64,000 nt of DNA from Burkholderiales bacterium (GTDB lineage: Bacteria; Pseudomonadota; Gammaproteobacteria; Burkholderiales; Casimicrobiaceae). Shown here one piece after another: positions 37,700 through 48,265 of this stretch. The notes beneath the pieces are model-generated. The model did not search any database. It worked only from the letters and a program-made list of their open reading frames with translations, and was not told the origin of the DNA. The number at the start of each line of letters is the position of its first letter. The first letter of the stretch is position 1. Made by a program: the position numbers and the translations under genes. Location of the stretch: the NCBI GenBank assembly GCA_020853025.1, contig JADYZP010000039.1, forward strand, positions 168,284-232,283, given 5' to 3'.

Positions 37700-39477
37700 G
37701 CGCCCTCCCCGCTCGGAGCGAGCGCCGGCGCGCGTCCATCGCCGCCGGACGCCGCGTCAGGCGCTTTCGCCAGACCCGAGATGGCAAAGGCAGCCGCGAG
37801 CATGACGAAGAAGATGAAGGTGATCGCCGTGATGATCACCGCGACCTCGCCCAGGCTGGGCAGTCCGGCGCCGGGCGAGGTGTCCTGCAGGATGCCGTAG
37901 ACGTGCCAGTTCAGGCGCACGCCACTGCGCGCATAGCCCATCAGCGCCATCAGCCAGACGATGACGAAGGCGAGCATGATCAGCACGTAGTGGCCGCGCC
38001 GCGGCAGCGTGCCCCAGCGCACCTCCGCCACCGTCCGCGCGCCGCGCAGCAGCACGAGGTCGAGGGCGAACGTCGCCACGATCCCGATCATGAGGACGAT
38101 GATCTGCCAGATCGAGGTCTTGATCCGCACTTCCGCCGGAGCGAAGTACCCGTACACGCCGAGCGCCGTGATGGCGAGCGCGGTCAATCCCACCAGACTC
38201 CACTGGATCGTGGTGCCCTGCCGATGCCAAGCCACCGTCGTCTCGCGCCCGGCGCGGCGATAGAGCAGGTAGCTCGCGTAGAGCACCACCAGCACCAGCG
38301 TGACGGCGATCATCTTCGGCGCCATCACGCCGAGCGCGCCGAGAATCGGATGGAATCCCCCGGTGGACTCCTCGATCGACGCGGCCATGGTGTGCGGCGT
38401 CGCCCACACGACGAAGCCGCTGATCAGCGCCACATTGAACACCGGGCTCCAGCGCTGCTGCGCTTCGGAGCCGGGGATGCGCAGCAGTCCGAGCCAGGAG
38501 TAGTAGGCGGCGCCGATGAAGAGCACCGCGATCACGATCGCCTGGATGATGAACAACCACGACAGCACGCCGCCCATCAGGGTGACGCCGTAGGTGGCGG
38601 AGAAGGCGAACAGCTCGAAGCCGAAATAGTAGCCGGCGAAGGGCAGGAACAGCATCGTGAACAATGCGATGAGGTTGCCGGTGTAGCCCATCCAGTCGTA
38701 CAGCGCCCGGTCCTGCTCGCGGGTCGCGATCAGGAACCGGTAGGCTGCGTATGCCGAGCAGAGCAAGGCGCCGAACGTGATATTGGCGACCAGGCGATGG
38801 ATGTTGAGCGGCATCCAGCCGGGGTTCCAGACCGCGTCGTACAGGCTGATGAGCGCGCCCTGCTGGTCGACGCCGGCCGGCGTCATCATGAACGTCGCCC
38901 ACGCGTCGGCGATGAACATCACGATCGTGCCGAAGACGTTGAGCAGCAGCCCGAGCCACAGGTGCAGCCACTTGCGCTCGCCCTGCAACCGGTCCCAGGT
39001 GTAGTACCAGAGGTACAGGCACAGCGTCTCGGCTACGAAGAACAGCGGATACACGACGAACGTCGGCCCGAAGATCCCGGTCATGTAAGCCATGAACTTC
39101 GGATACGCGGTGAAGAGCAGGAACCCGAGCAAGGCCCCGGTGATCGCGGTGAGCGAATAGGCGGCGGGCAGCAGGCGCGCCATCTCGTGGGCGAGCCAGT
39201 CGTAGCGTTGCGCTTCGCGGGGGTTGGTCTTCGCGACGCGCCAGCCGAGATACTCGATGAACAGCGCGAACATCGGGACCGCCAGCACGAAGGCGGCAAA
39301 CATCAGATGCAGCTGAGCCGCGATCCATACCGCGAGGCGGCTGTCCATGCCCAGCACCGACCGGTATTCCGGCCCGGCCGGCAGCCCCTGCGCGTACACG
39401 CACTGGGCGACGACGAGCAGGCATCCGGCCACCAGCACTCCGACGATGCGATTGACCCACGCTGGCGTGCTTCCCAT
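37696..39477 (-). CDS. Cytochrome bd-like oxidase subunit (CydA-related), first gene of the NXR-like operon
   Basis: Polytopic membrane protein of 593 residues, about fourteen helices, distantly similar to CydA. His57 (AAQLHLMFAAF) and His227 (MPLNIHRLVANITFG) align with the CydA heme ligands His19 and His186; MMTPAGVDQQ resembles the CydA WMQHPVG stretch. The quinol-binding Q-loop is not recognisable, and no cydB is nearby. Such proteins beside NXR genes in nitrite oxidisers have been proposed as oxidases taking electrons from cytochrome c. The two following cytochrome c genes support that. N-terminal VVAQCVYAQG looks like a signal or first helix. Confidence 0.83.
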   Translation of the reverse strand: MGSTPAWVNRIVGVLVAGCLLVVAQCVYAQGLPAGPEYRSVLGMDSRLAVWIAAQLHLMFAAFVLAVPMFALFIEYLGWRVAKTNPREAQRYDWLAHEMARLLPAAYSLTAITGALLGFLLFTAYPKFMAYMTGIFGPTFVVYPLFFVAETLCLYLWYYTWDRLQGERKWLHLWLGLLLNVFGTIVMFIADAWATFMMTPAGVDQQGALISLYDAVWNPGWMPLNIHRLVANITFGALLCSAYAAYRFLIATREQDRALYDWMGYTGNLIALFTMLFLPFAGYYFGFELFAFSATYGVTLMGGVLSWLFIIQAIVIAVLFIGAAYYSWLGLLRIPGSEAQQRWSPVFNVALISGFVVWATPHTMAASIEESTGGFHPILGALGVMAPKMIAVTLVLVVLYASYLLYRRAGRETTVAWHRQGTTIQWSLVGLTALAITALGVYGYFAPAEVRIKTSIWQIIVLMIGIVATFALDLVLLRGARTVAEVRWGTLPRRGHYVLIMLAFVIVWLMALMGYARSGVRLNWHVYGILQDTSPGAGLPSLGEVAVIITAITFIFFVMLAAAFAISGLAKAPDAASGGDGRAPALAPSGEGA

Positions 39478-39533
39478 TCCGGCGCCCCTCCTTTCTCTTG
39501 CGTTCGTTCGAGCGGCCCGCTGGAGAACTCCTC

Positions 39534-39550
39534 AGCAACAATCGCACCAG
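39534..39550 (-). promoter_or_regulatory. Sigma54-like promoter facing the NXR-like operon
   Basis: Read on the minus strand: CTGGTGCGATTGTTGCT. It has GG and GC ten bases apart (-24/-12 spacing) and a perfect -12 TTGCT; the -24 box TGGTGC departs from TGGCAC at two bases. It ends about 58 bases before the oxidase start codon. Confidence 0.55.
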
Positions 39551-39648
39551 CGGCGCGCAGCTTCGCTGCCAAGCGAAATTGCCCGGAAGAATCACGGACT
39601 AGCGCTAAATGCCGGTGCCCGTTGCGGTCACGCCGGCGCGCACGGGCC

Positions 39649-39664
39649 TGAACGTTTCGTCTCA
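39649..39664. promoter_or_regulatory. Imperfect activator-site candidate
   Basis: TGAACGTTTCGTCTCA is a degenerate copy of the perfect palindrome starting 42 bases downstream (four helical turns), as for paired NtrC-type enhancer sites. Confidence 0.4.
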
Positions 39665-39690
39665 TCCGATCGTGCGCGCGACATGAGCAT

Positions 39691-39705
39691 TGAACGAATC
39701 GTTCA
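39691..39705. promoter_or_regulatory. Perfect palindrome, candidate NtrC-type enhancer site
   Basis: TGAACGA-A-TCGTTCA, a perfect 7-base inverted repeat with a single central base. It lies about 140 bases from the minus promoter and about 100 bases from the plus promoter, a usual distance for a sigma54 activator site serving both. Confidence 0.55.
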
Positions 39706-39792
39706 CAGCCGCCGCGCGCTTTCAATCAGCTGCCTTCGCGCAGGGATCGTCAATCCATTGATCTTGCGATTCATCCCGGACACCCGCGGGCA

Positions 39793-39809
39793 CTGGCATG
39801 GATTCTGCG
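39793..39809 (+). promoter_or_regulatory. Sigma54-like promoter before the Usp/PPOX/kinase/NtrC operon
   Basis: CTGGCATGGATTCTGCG keeps the invariant GG-N10-GC spacing. The -24 TGGCAT matches five of six positions; the -12 CTGCG is weaker. It lies about 75 bases before the Usp start. The operon itself encodes an NtrC-type activator, so autoregulation is plausible. Confidence 0.5.
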
Positions 39810-39882
39810 AGTCATACTCAAGCAAACGAGTGGGTGCGCCAAAAACGCGACTGCGCGGGCGCGGCGATCGAATCGAGGTGCT

Positions 39883-41223
39883 ATGGACGGCGGCAGCGCG
39901 GCGTACTCGGAACGGGAAGCGCTTGGCGCTCCGGACGCCGGCCCGGCGCGAGCCGACGCGGCGACCGCGGCGCCATCGCTCTATCGTGCGATCCTGGTGG
40001 CGGCGGATTGCTCCGATCACTCCAATCGTGGCGTGAGCGAAGCAGTGGCGCTGGCGGAGATTGCGCATGCGAAGGTCACTGGAATCCACGTCTATGCGGC
40101 GCGGCTGCACGATCTGCGCTTCCGCCAGATGGAAGGGGGGCTGCCGCAGCAATACCGCCAGGAGCAGGCGCTCGAGGAGCAGCGCCAGATCCACAACGAG
40201 CTCATCACCCGCGGACTCACCCTGATCTCCGACTCGTATCTGGATCAGGCGGCGCACGCCTGCCGCGCCGCGTCGATTCCCTTCACGCCGCAGTCCCTGG
40301 AAGGCAAGAACTACCGGGCGCTGCTCGAGGAAGCCAACAGCGGGCGCCATGACCTGCTCGTGATCGGCGCCCAGGGGCTCGGCGCGGTTCCGGAAGGCGG
40401 AGTGGGTACCGTCTGCGAACGCGTCGTGCGTCGAGCGGCAATCGACACGCTGGTGATCAAGGACCCGCAGCGGCGCCTCGCCGACGGCCCGATCGTCGCG
40501 GCGGTCGACGGCTCGGATCACGCATACGGCGGCTTGCTGAGCGCGCTCGCGCTGGCGCAGGCCTGGGGCGTCGGGCTGCAGGTGGTGGCCGTCTACGATC
40601 CGCACTTTCATTATGTGGCCTTCAACCGCATCAGCCGCGTGTTGTCGGAGGAGGCCGGTCGCACGTTCCGCTTCGCCGACCAGGAGCGCCTGCACGAGGA
40701 CATCATCGACGCCGGTCTTGCCAGGATCTACCGGGGCCACTTGAGCGTCGCGGAATCCATCGCCGCCGAGCACGGCGTGGCGATCGAGACCGCGCTTCTC
40801 GACGGCAAGCCGCACGCCGCAATCGAACGGCATCTGCGCGAGGTCGAGCCGGCGCTGCTGGTGATCGGCAGGCTCGGCATCCATGCCGACCCGGAACTCG
40901 ACATCGGAGGCAACGCCGAGCGACTGCTGCGCAACGTCGAATGCGCGGTTTTGCTGAGCCAGCGCGCGCACCGGCCGGGCACGCACACAGTCGCCGCAGT
41001 GACCACCAGCTGGACGTCCGAGGCCGAGCGGCGAATGGACCGAGTGCCGGAGTTCGCGCGCAGGATGGCGCGCATGGCGATCCTGCAGTACGCCCAGGAA
41101 CGGGGGCACACGGTGATCACCGAGCGCATCGTCGACGAAGCCACCGACGTTCTCTGCCCCGGCCACGCCCGCAACCGCGGCGGGCGAGACGCCGGGCACG
41201 GTCCGTCAGGACCGCATGAGTGA
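39883..41223 (+). CDS. Double universal-stress protein with C-terminal PCP_red-like domain
   Basis: 446 residues with two Usp domains (about 33-190 and 200-325), the first beginning YRAILVAADCSDHSNRG and the second VAAVDGSDHAYGG; both keep the LLVIGxxG strand. The tail from about residue 345 (TSWTSEAERRMDRVPEFARRMAR, then GHTVITERIVDEA) resembles the PCP_red domain, also present in the radical SAM protein of the divergent operon. It overlaps the PPOX-like gene by eight bases. Its position suggests a sensing or cofactor-related accessory role for the NXR-like system. Confidence 0.82.
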   Translation: MDGGSAAYSEREALGAPDAGPARADAATAAPSLYRAILVAADCSDHSNRGVSEAVALAEIAHAKVTGIHVYAARLHDLRFRQMEGGLPQQYRQEQALEEQRQIHNELITRGLTLISDSYLDQAAHACRAASIPFTPQSLEGKNYRALLEEANSGRHDLLVIGAQGLGAVPEGGVGTVCERVVRRAAIDTLVIKDPQRRLADGPIVAAVDGSDHAYGGLLSALALAQAWGVGLQVVAVYDPHFHYVAFNRISRVLSEEAGRTFRFADQERLHEDIIDAGLARIYRGHLSVAESIAAEHGVAIETALLDGKPHAAIERHLREVEPALLVIGRLGIHADPELDIGGNAERLLRNVECAVLLSQRAHRPGTHTVAAVTTSWTSEAERRMDRVPEFARRMARMAILQYAQERGHTVITERIVDEATDVLCPGHARNRGGRDAGHGPSGPHE

Positions 41224-42652
41224 CCCGGATGTCATCGTCGTAGGCGGAGGCATCTCCGGGCTTTCGGCGGCGTGGTGGCTGGCTCGGTCCGGCCGTTCGG
41301 TCGAGGTTTGGGAGCAGGACGCCCGGCTCGGTGGCAAGATCGCGTCCCGGCAGGCCGACGGCTACCTGACCGAGCGTGCGGCCTCGATGATGCTGAACTT
41401 CCGTCCCGAGGTGAGCCAGCTGCTCGCCGCCATCGGGCTCGACGACGCCAGGATCCCGTGCCCGAGCGCCCCGCAATGCCAGCGTTATCTGGTCCGGAAC
41501 CGTGGCTTGGTGTCGGTTCCGATGCGCCTGGGCGCGCTCGTACGCTCGCCGCTCTGGAGCCTGCGCGGCAAGCTGCGCCTGCTCGCCGAGCCGCTCGTTC
41601 CGCGCGGGGGCCATCCCGACGAGACCGTGAGCGAGTTCGTCGTCCGGCGCCTCGGCCGCGAGGTGCTGGAGACGGCAATGGAGCCGTTCGTCGCCGGTCC
41701 GCTCGCATCCGACCCCGACCAGGCGAGCGCCCACGCCGTGCTGCCGCGGCTGGTCGCGCTGGAGCAGCGCTACGGCAGCCTCGTGATCGGGGCGAGTGTC
41801 CGCAGGATTCTGCGGCGCGGCACCGCTCCGGTGCGCGAGCTGTTCTCCTTCGACGGAGGCATGGCGACGCTGATCCGGGCCCTGTCTGCGACCTCCGGCG
41901 TGCGCTTCCGCGCGCGGTGCACTGCGCGGCACCTCGAGCCCACTCGGTCGGGCTGGCGTCTCACGGGCCAAATGCCCGAACGCGAGCTGACGGTCCGGGC
42001 CCGGGAGCTCGTGCTGAGCGTGCCCGCTCCGGCCGCCGCGGCGCTGCTTCACCCACTCGATTCCGACCTGGGACGTTTGCTGGACGGCATCGAGTACGGC
42101 GCGCTGACGGTGGTGCACGTCGCTTTCGATCGATCGGCCATTCGCCATCCGCTCGACGGAATGGGGTTCCTGGTACCCCGCAGCGAGGGTCTGCCGCTCA
42201 CCGGCTGCCAGTGGATGAGCAGCACGTTTCCGGCGCGCGCGCCGCGCGGCAAGGCGTTGCTGACGTGCTATGTGGGCGGCGCACGCGCCCCGCAGACGCG
42301 CGACTGGACCGACAGCCGGAGCATCGACGCGGTGATGGCTTTGCTGGAACCTCTGCTGGGAATCGACGCGGCACCTGAACAGGTGTGGATCGACCGGCAC
42401 GAATCCGGCTTGCCGCTCTATCACGGCGCGTACTTCGGTCGCCTGCATGCGATGACCAAGCGCCTGCGGAACTGGTCCGGCCTGCACCTGGCGGCCAACT
42501 ACCGGGGCGGCGTATCGGTCCGTGACCGCATCACCTGCGCGCATGCGACGGCGCGCCGTATCCACACATCGCTCGCAGGATCGCGGTCGGCGGGATCGGC
42601 GACCGCGTTCGATTCGTCGACCACGCCGGCCGTGCTGCGGAGTTTGGGCTAG
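41216..42652 (+). CDS. Protoporphyrinogen oxidase-like FAD protein (HemY/HemG family)
   Basis: FAD-dependent oxidase of the protoporphyrinogen/coproporphyrinogen oxidase superfamily. The FAD motif VVGGGISGLSAAWWLARSG starts at residue 7; RLGGKIAS, PFVAGPLASDPDQASAHAVLPRLVALE (a PPOX-like block) and C-terminal HLAANYRGGVSVRDRI follow. At 478 residues it fits the family. It is translationally coupled to the Usp gene. As heme is needed by the gamma subunit, oxidase and cytochromes of the facing operon, a heme-biosynthesis role is reasonable; the substrate isomer is not determined. Confidence 0.83.
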   Translation: MSDPDVIVVGGGISGLSAAWWLARSGRSVEVWEQDARLGGKIASRQADGYLTERAASMMLNFRPEVSQLLAAIGLDDARIPCPSAPQCQRYLVRNRGLVSVPMRLGALVRSPLWSLRGKLRLLAEPLVPRGGHPDETVSEFVVRRLGREVLETAMEPFVAGPLASDPDQASAHAVLPRLVALEQRYGSLVIGASVRRILRRGTAPVRELFSFDGGMATLIRALSATSGVRFRARCTARHLEPTRSGWRLTGQMPERELTVRARELVLSVPAPAAAALLHPLDSDLGRLLDGIEYGALTVVHVAFDRSAIRHPLDGMGFLVPRSEGLPLTGCQWMSSTFPARAPRGKALLTCYVGGARAPQTRDWTDSRSIDAVMALLEPLLGIDAAPEQVWIDRHESGLPLYHGAYFGRLHAMTKRLRNWSGLHLAANYRGGVSVRDRITCAHATARRIHTSLAGSRSAGSATAFDSSTTPAVLRSLG

Positions 42653-42777
42653 GCTAGGGTTCGCCGCGAGCTCACAGCGCTGCATTTGACTGCGACCGGT
42701 TGCGGGGTGATTCATGCGGCATTAAGATCTCAAAGCCAGCCCGCCTCTGCGGCATCTGCGAGGATAAGGATGGCGTC

Positions 42778-44888
42778 ATGCCACCGGGAATCGAATCGGC
42801 GGCCGCCGAGCGGCCGAGCACACCCGCAACGGCCGCGCCGCCTGCAACGGCCGCGTCGCCCGCGGCGGGCAGCCCGAGGAAAGCGCGAACCGCCGCGTGG
42901 CCGGCCCTTGTCGTCGGGTTCGCTGTGGCCGCAGCGACGCTCGGCTTGTGGCAGGCGTTGTTGGCGCAGGAGCGGTCCCAAACGGAACGCACGGTTGCGC
43001 TCAGCCTGGAGACCGTCCGGAACGAAATCAGTTCGCGCATGGATTCGCGCATCCTGGCGCTGGTGCGCATGGCCCGCCGCTGGGAGATGCGCGGTCGGCC
43101 GCCACGGCCGGAATGGGAAGCCGACGCCAATTTCTATCTCAGTCACGACGCCGGCTACGTCGCCATCGCCCGAGTGGAACCCGATCTGCGGGTGAGCTTG
43201 ATCATGCCGCAGGATGCGGGGCGCGGGCTGCAGGGTGCGGAGCTCGTCGGCGGACGGCAGCGCGGTGCGCTCGAAACGGCGCGCGCGCGCGGCGACGTGA
43301 CGCTCACGCACCCGTTCAGCTTTTCCACGAGCGATCGGGCCATCATGGTCAACGTCCCGGTTTTCCAGGGCGAGGCGTTCGACGGATTCATCGTCGGCGT
43401 CTTTCGCGTGCAAGCGGCGCTCGCGACGATCCTGGGCCAATCCATCGCGCCGCACCACGGGATCGTCGTATTCGACGGCGGGGAGGAGCTCTACCGTCGC
43501 GACTGGGGCGCCGGACGGTCGACCGAGGATTGGAGCCAGGAAACCGGTGTCCAGCTGGGCGGCGTCACCTGGCGCGTGCGCGTTTCGCCGCAGGAGGAGC
43601 TCATCGAGCAGCGCTCGCCCCTCCCGCGAGCGGCCCTGACCGGAGGCCTCGCGCTCGCGCTGCTCCTTGCCCTTACCGTGCGCTTCGCGCAGGTGGCGCG
43701 CCTGCGCGCGCGCGAGACCGATTCCGCCAATCAAGCACTCACCCGCGTGATCGCCGAGCACCAGCATGCCCACGACCGGCTGCGCAAGCTCTCGCGCGCC
43801 GTCGAGCAGAGCCCGACGATGGTCATCATCTCCGACCTGCAAGGCGCGATCGAATACGTCAATCCTAAGTTCACCCAGGTTACGGGCTACGCGTTCGACG
43901 AGGTGATGGGAAAGAATCCGCGCCTGCTGAAGTCCGGCGAGACAGCGCCGGAGGAGTACCAGCGGCTCTGGCAGACGATCACCGCGGGTGGCGAATGGCG
44001 GGGCGTGCTTCGCAACAAGAAGAAGAACGGGGAGCTGTTCTGGGTGCGTTCGGCGATCTCCCCGATCCGCGACGCGCAGGAGACCGTCACCCACTTCCTT
44101 GCGGAGTCGGAAGACGTCACCGAGCACAAGCGGCTCGAGCAGCAGGTGACCGAGCACAACCGCGAGATGGCCGAGAGCGAAGCGCTCGCCGCCATGGGCC
44201 GGGCCGCCAGCATGATCGCGCACGACCTGCGCAATCCGCTGTCTTCCATCAAGATGGGGTTGCAGATCCTGAGTCGTAAGCCAGCGCAGGGCGGCACCGC
44301 GGCCGAGCAGGAGTTGCTCGAGATCTCCCAGGGACAGGTGCGCTACATGGAAGAGGTACTGTCCGACCTGCTCAGCTACTCGCTGCCCGACGCCCTGAAG
44401 CCGGAATGGCTGAGCATGGAGAAACTGCTCGACACTGCGTTGATGCTGTCGCAGAAGGAGGTCGTGGAGCACAAGGTGCGGGTCAAGACCCATTACCAGC
44501 CGGGCCTGCCCCTGCTCCACGGCGACGCCAACAAGCTGCGTCAGGCGCTGACCAACCTGATCGTCAATGGCGCCCAGGCGGCTGGCGCGAGGGAGAGCGC
44601 GAACCCCACGCTCGTCATCGATGCCCGACTTAGCCTGGGCGTGGCGGACCGGCCTTCCATCCAGGTCGAGATCTGCGACAATGGAAGCGGAATCGCCTCC
44701 GAGCACGCGGACCGCGTGTTCGAGCCGTTCTTCACTACCCGAGCCCAGGGGACGGGTTTGGGGCTGTCGATCGCGAAGCGGATCATCGACCAGCACCAGG
44801 GAAGCATTCGCCTGCAGCCGGAACATCCGGGAGGAACGCGCGTGACGGTGGTGTTGCCGCTCGAGGCGATCCGCAACCGGAATGGCGC

Positions 44889-44892
<4 letters not shown>
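42778..44892 (+). CDS. Membrane sensor histidine kinase (CHASE-like, PAS, HisKA, HATPase)
   Basis: Sensor of a two-component system. An N-terminal helix (AWPALVVGFAVAAATLGLW) and a second near residue 295 frame a periplasmic CHASE-like domain; a PAS domain follows (MVIISDLQGAIEYVNPKFTQ). HisKA has the phosphoacceptor in IAHDLRNPLSSIKM; the ATPase has N box NLIVNGAQAAG, ICDNGSGI and GTGLGLSIAKRIIDQH. ATG 42778 is preferred to TTG 42700. It overlaps the response-regulator gene by four bases (ATGA), so the two are partners. The ligand is unknown; the periplasmic domain could sense an extracellular compound. Confidence 0.92.
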
Positions 44893-46292
<1,400 letters not shown>

Positions 46293-46405
46293 CTGCCCAC
46301 GGCGCGACGTTGCCGAGGATGCCGGCGAGCGCGCCGACTCCGAGGGGTTCTTGAGCCGGAACCGTGAAGTGGTGGCGCTGCGGGGCGTCCGCAATGAGCC
46401 GGATA

Positions 46406-46421
46406 TGGCTCCCGCCTTGCC
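46406..46421 (+). promoter_or_regulatory. Sigma54-like promoter before the PPOx-family gene
   Basis: TGGCTCCCGCCTTGCC: -24 TGGCTC (five of six) and -12 TTGC with exact GG-N10-GC spacing, ending about 50 bases before ATG 46472. It is the third such site in the neighbourhood of the NtrC-type gene. An inverted repeat GGTTC-N8-GAACC (46346-46363) lies just upstream. Confidence 0.5.
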
Positions 46422-46471
46422 GCGGGGTCCGGACTGCCGTGGAACCCGTCAAACCGTCAAGGAGGTCCTGT

Positions 46472-46855
46472 ATGACAATGATTGAAGGCAACTGTCGCGA
46501 CGTGTGCGAGACGACCGAGTTTGTGGCGATCATCACTTCCGGAGACGACGGGCCCCACGTAGTCGGCAATTGGGGCGACTACATGCGCACTCTGGGCATC
46601 GAGGAAGATACGATCATTTTTCCTGCCGGTCGCTATCATCAAACGGAGCAGAATCTCCGCAAGAACAACCGCATTCAATTGTTGCTTGCCTCCAAGAAGG
46701 TGCAAGGCTCGCGTACTTCGGGCCAGGGCTACCTCATTGCGGGCACCGCCGAGATGGTCGGCTCGGGCGAAATCGTGGATGCGGTGAAGGCGAAATTCCC
46801 CTGGGCGCGGGGCGCGCTGGTGATCCGCGTCGATCAGGTCAAGGCGCAGTTGTAG
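46472..46855 (+). CDS. Pyridoxamine 5'-phosphate oxidase-family (FMN split-barrel) protein
   Basis: 127-residue split-barrel flavoprotein of the PPOX-like/FMN-binding group; the reaction is unknown. EFVAIITSGDDGPHVVGNWGDY and IIFPAGRYHQTEQNLRKNNRIQLLL are typical of the first half of this fold. ATG 46472 follows GGAGG; the track's longer frame is not translated. A sigma54-like promoter upstream suggests it belongs to the regulon of the neighbouring NtrC-type activator. Confidence 0.75.
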   Translation: MTMIEGNCRDVCETTEFVAIITSGDDGPHVVGNWGDYMRTLGIEEDTIIFPAGRYHQTEQNLRKNNRIQLLLASKKVQGSRTSGQGYLIAGTAEMVGSGEIVDAVKAKFPWARGALVIRVDQVKAQL

Positions 46856-47235
46856 CGGCCGGTGGATGAGGTCCGATGACAAGCTGCACGGACGCGTTCG
46901 CCCGTGCAGCAGGAGGCTGGCGATTTTCGAGGCGCCAACCACGCGCCAAGCTGAAGTTCCTGCCACCACCGAGCGAGTTTGTCCTTCTGCAACAAGTGCT
47001 TGAACGAAGTTCCGGGTTCGAGCCTCTGTCTACATTCGAATCCGCTGGACCAGTTCGAGCGCGCGCTGCTGTTGCGCGTTGGGTGTGGTGAGCACCGCGA
47101 AGGTCGGTGCATCATGTGCGGCTTGTGGCGTGCGCCAGGTATTGCGCACGCATTGCGGCGCCTCCATCTGCGCTGCCGGGGCGCTGACGACCGTCCTGTC
47201 CGCCAACGGGTACGGGCGGCCTCCCGCCCTGTCCG
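46856..47235. other. Gap with no confidently recognisable gene
   Basis: A 380-base stretch. A minus-strand open frame ending at 47030 (AVLTTPNAQQQRALELVQRIRM) looks faintly coding and could be the 3' end of a lost gene, but I recognise no family. Nothing else is supported. Confidence 0.4.
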
Positions 47236-48018
47236 CTAACCGTCGCCCGGTACGCGCCCGATTCCAGGCAGCTTGAGCGCCGGATTGCGCAGGTCGACGC
47301 CCGTCACCAAGCCCAGCACATTCAGTTCGAGCCCCTCGTCCAGGCCCGCGATGACGCCGACCAGTCCATACAGCGAAAACTGCACGCCGGTGTGACTGGG
47401 GGACGAGCCGACGATATCGCCCAGCGAAACGTAATCCTTGCCGATCGCAGTCGACGGCATCGTAAGCCGCAGTTCCGGAATTGCGCGACCCAGGTGCGCG
47501 ATGAACGTGTTGCTGTTCGGCCCTGGCCAGGCGCGATACTCGGTGGCATAGGGATACGAGGCGACCGCCTGCGGCAATCGCGCGATGACGGCGGCGGCAT
47601 CCGCGCCGCGCAGTTCGCGAATGAGACGCGGTGGCGCGCCGTACCACTCGGCATCGGGTGCCCGCCGGTCGGAGACCGACAGCGCCGAACCGCCACCGCG
47701 TGCGTACCAGCCGATCACCTCGTAGCGCGTGTAGCGATCAGCGCCTTCCGGCTTGGCGGCCAGCCAGGTGTGATCGGCGAACGCCCCGCGCCACCCGAAC
47801 GTGCGGCTCGCAAAAACTTCGACGATCGGCTCGCGATGCAATGCCGGGTCGGGCGAGACCCCCGTCGCGCGATGACTGGCGGTGCGCCAATCGGCGCTCG
47901 CCATGGCGCGTCCGAAGGTCATCGCCAGCATGGGCCCGGCGAGGAGAAGGACCAGCGCCACAAGCATCCACATGCCAATACGGGCGAACTTCGGGGAGGG
48001 ATCGGGTTTCGTCGTCAC
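47236..48018 (-). CDS. DUF3750 membrane-anchored protein
   Basis: 260-residue protein of the DUF3750 family with one N-terminal helix (MLVALVLLLAGPMLAMTFG). The family signature YRAWPGPNSNTFIAHLGRAIPEL is near residue 165. The start is GTG 48018 with GAGG upstream. Function of the family is unknown. It is the only gene of its unit, followed by a 247-base gap. Confidence 0.83.
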   Translation of the reverse strand: MTTKPDPSPKFARIGMWMLVALVLLLAGPMLAMTFGRAMASADWRTASHRATGVSPDPALHREPIVEVFASRTFGWRGAFADHTWLAAKPEGADRYTRYEVIGWYARGGGSALSVSDRRAPDAEWYGAPPRLIRELRGADAAAVIARLPQAVASYPYATEYRAWPGPNSNTFIAHLGRAIPELRLTMPSTAIGKDYVSLGDIVGSSPSHTGVQFSLYGLVGVIAGLDEGLELNVLGLVTGVDLRNPALKLPGIGRVPGDG

Positions 48019-48265
48019 GGGACATCGTCCTCAGGTTGTCACGGGGTGACGGGGCCGGGCCGAGGGGGAGATGGGAGTGCTTGGGCTTCGCCAGGCAAAC
48101 TACATCGCGACCCACCGCCTGTACGCCGGCATGCTGATCATCGCGATTCTAATACGGCGATCGTGCTCCTCACACCGCGGCATTTCCTGGCCGCGCCCGA
48201 CGACAGCGGTCGAGGACGAATTCGCCGCGAATTCGCTCGGGCCAATAGCGGCTGCGATCGAAACG

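Larger units (their letters stand above)
39478..39882. other. Divergent promoter region between the NXR-like and regulator operons
   Basis: A 405-base gap that holds no gene. It contains the divergent sigma54-like promoters (39534-39550 minus, 39793-39809 plus) and a pair of TGAACG-type palindromes between them, described separately. Confidence 0.7.
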
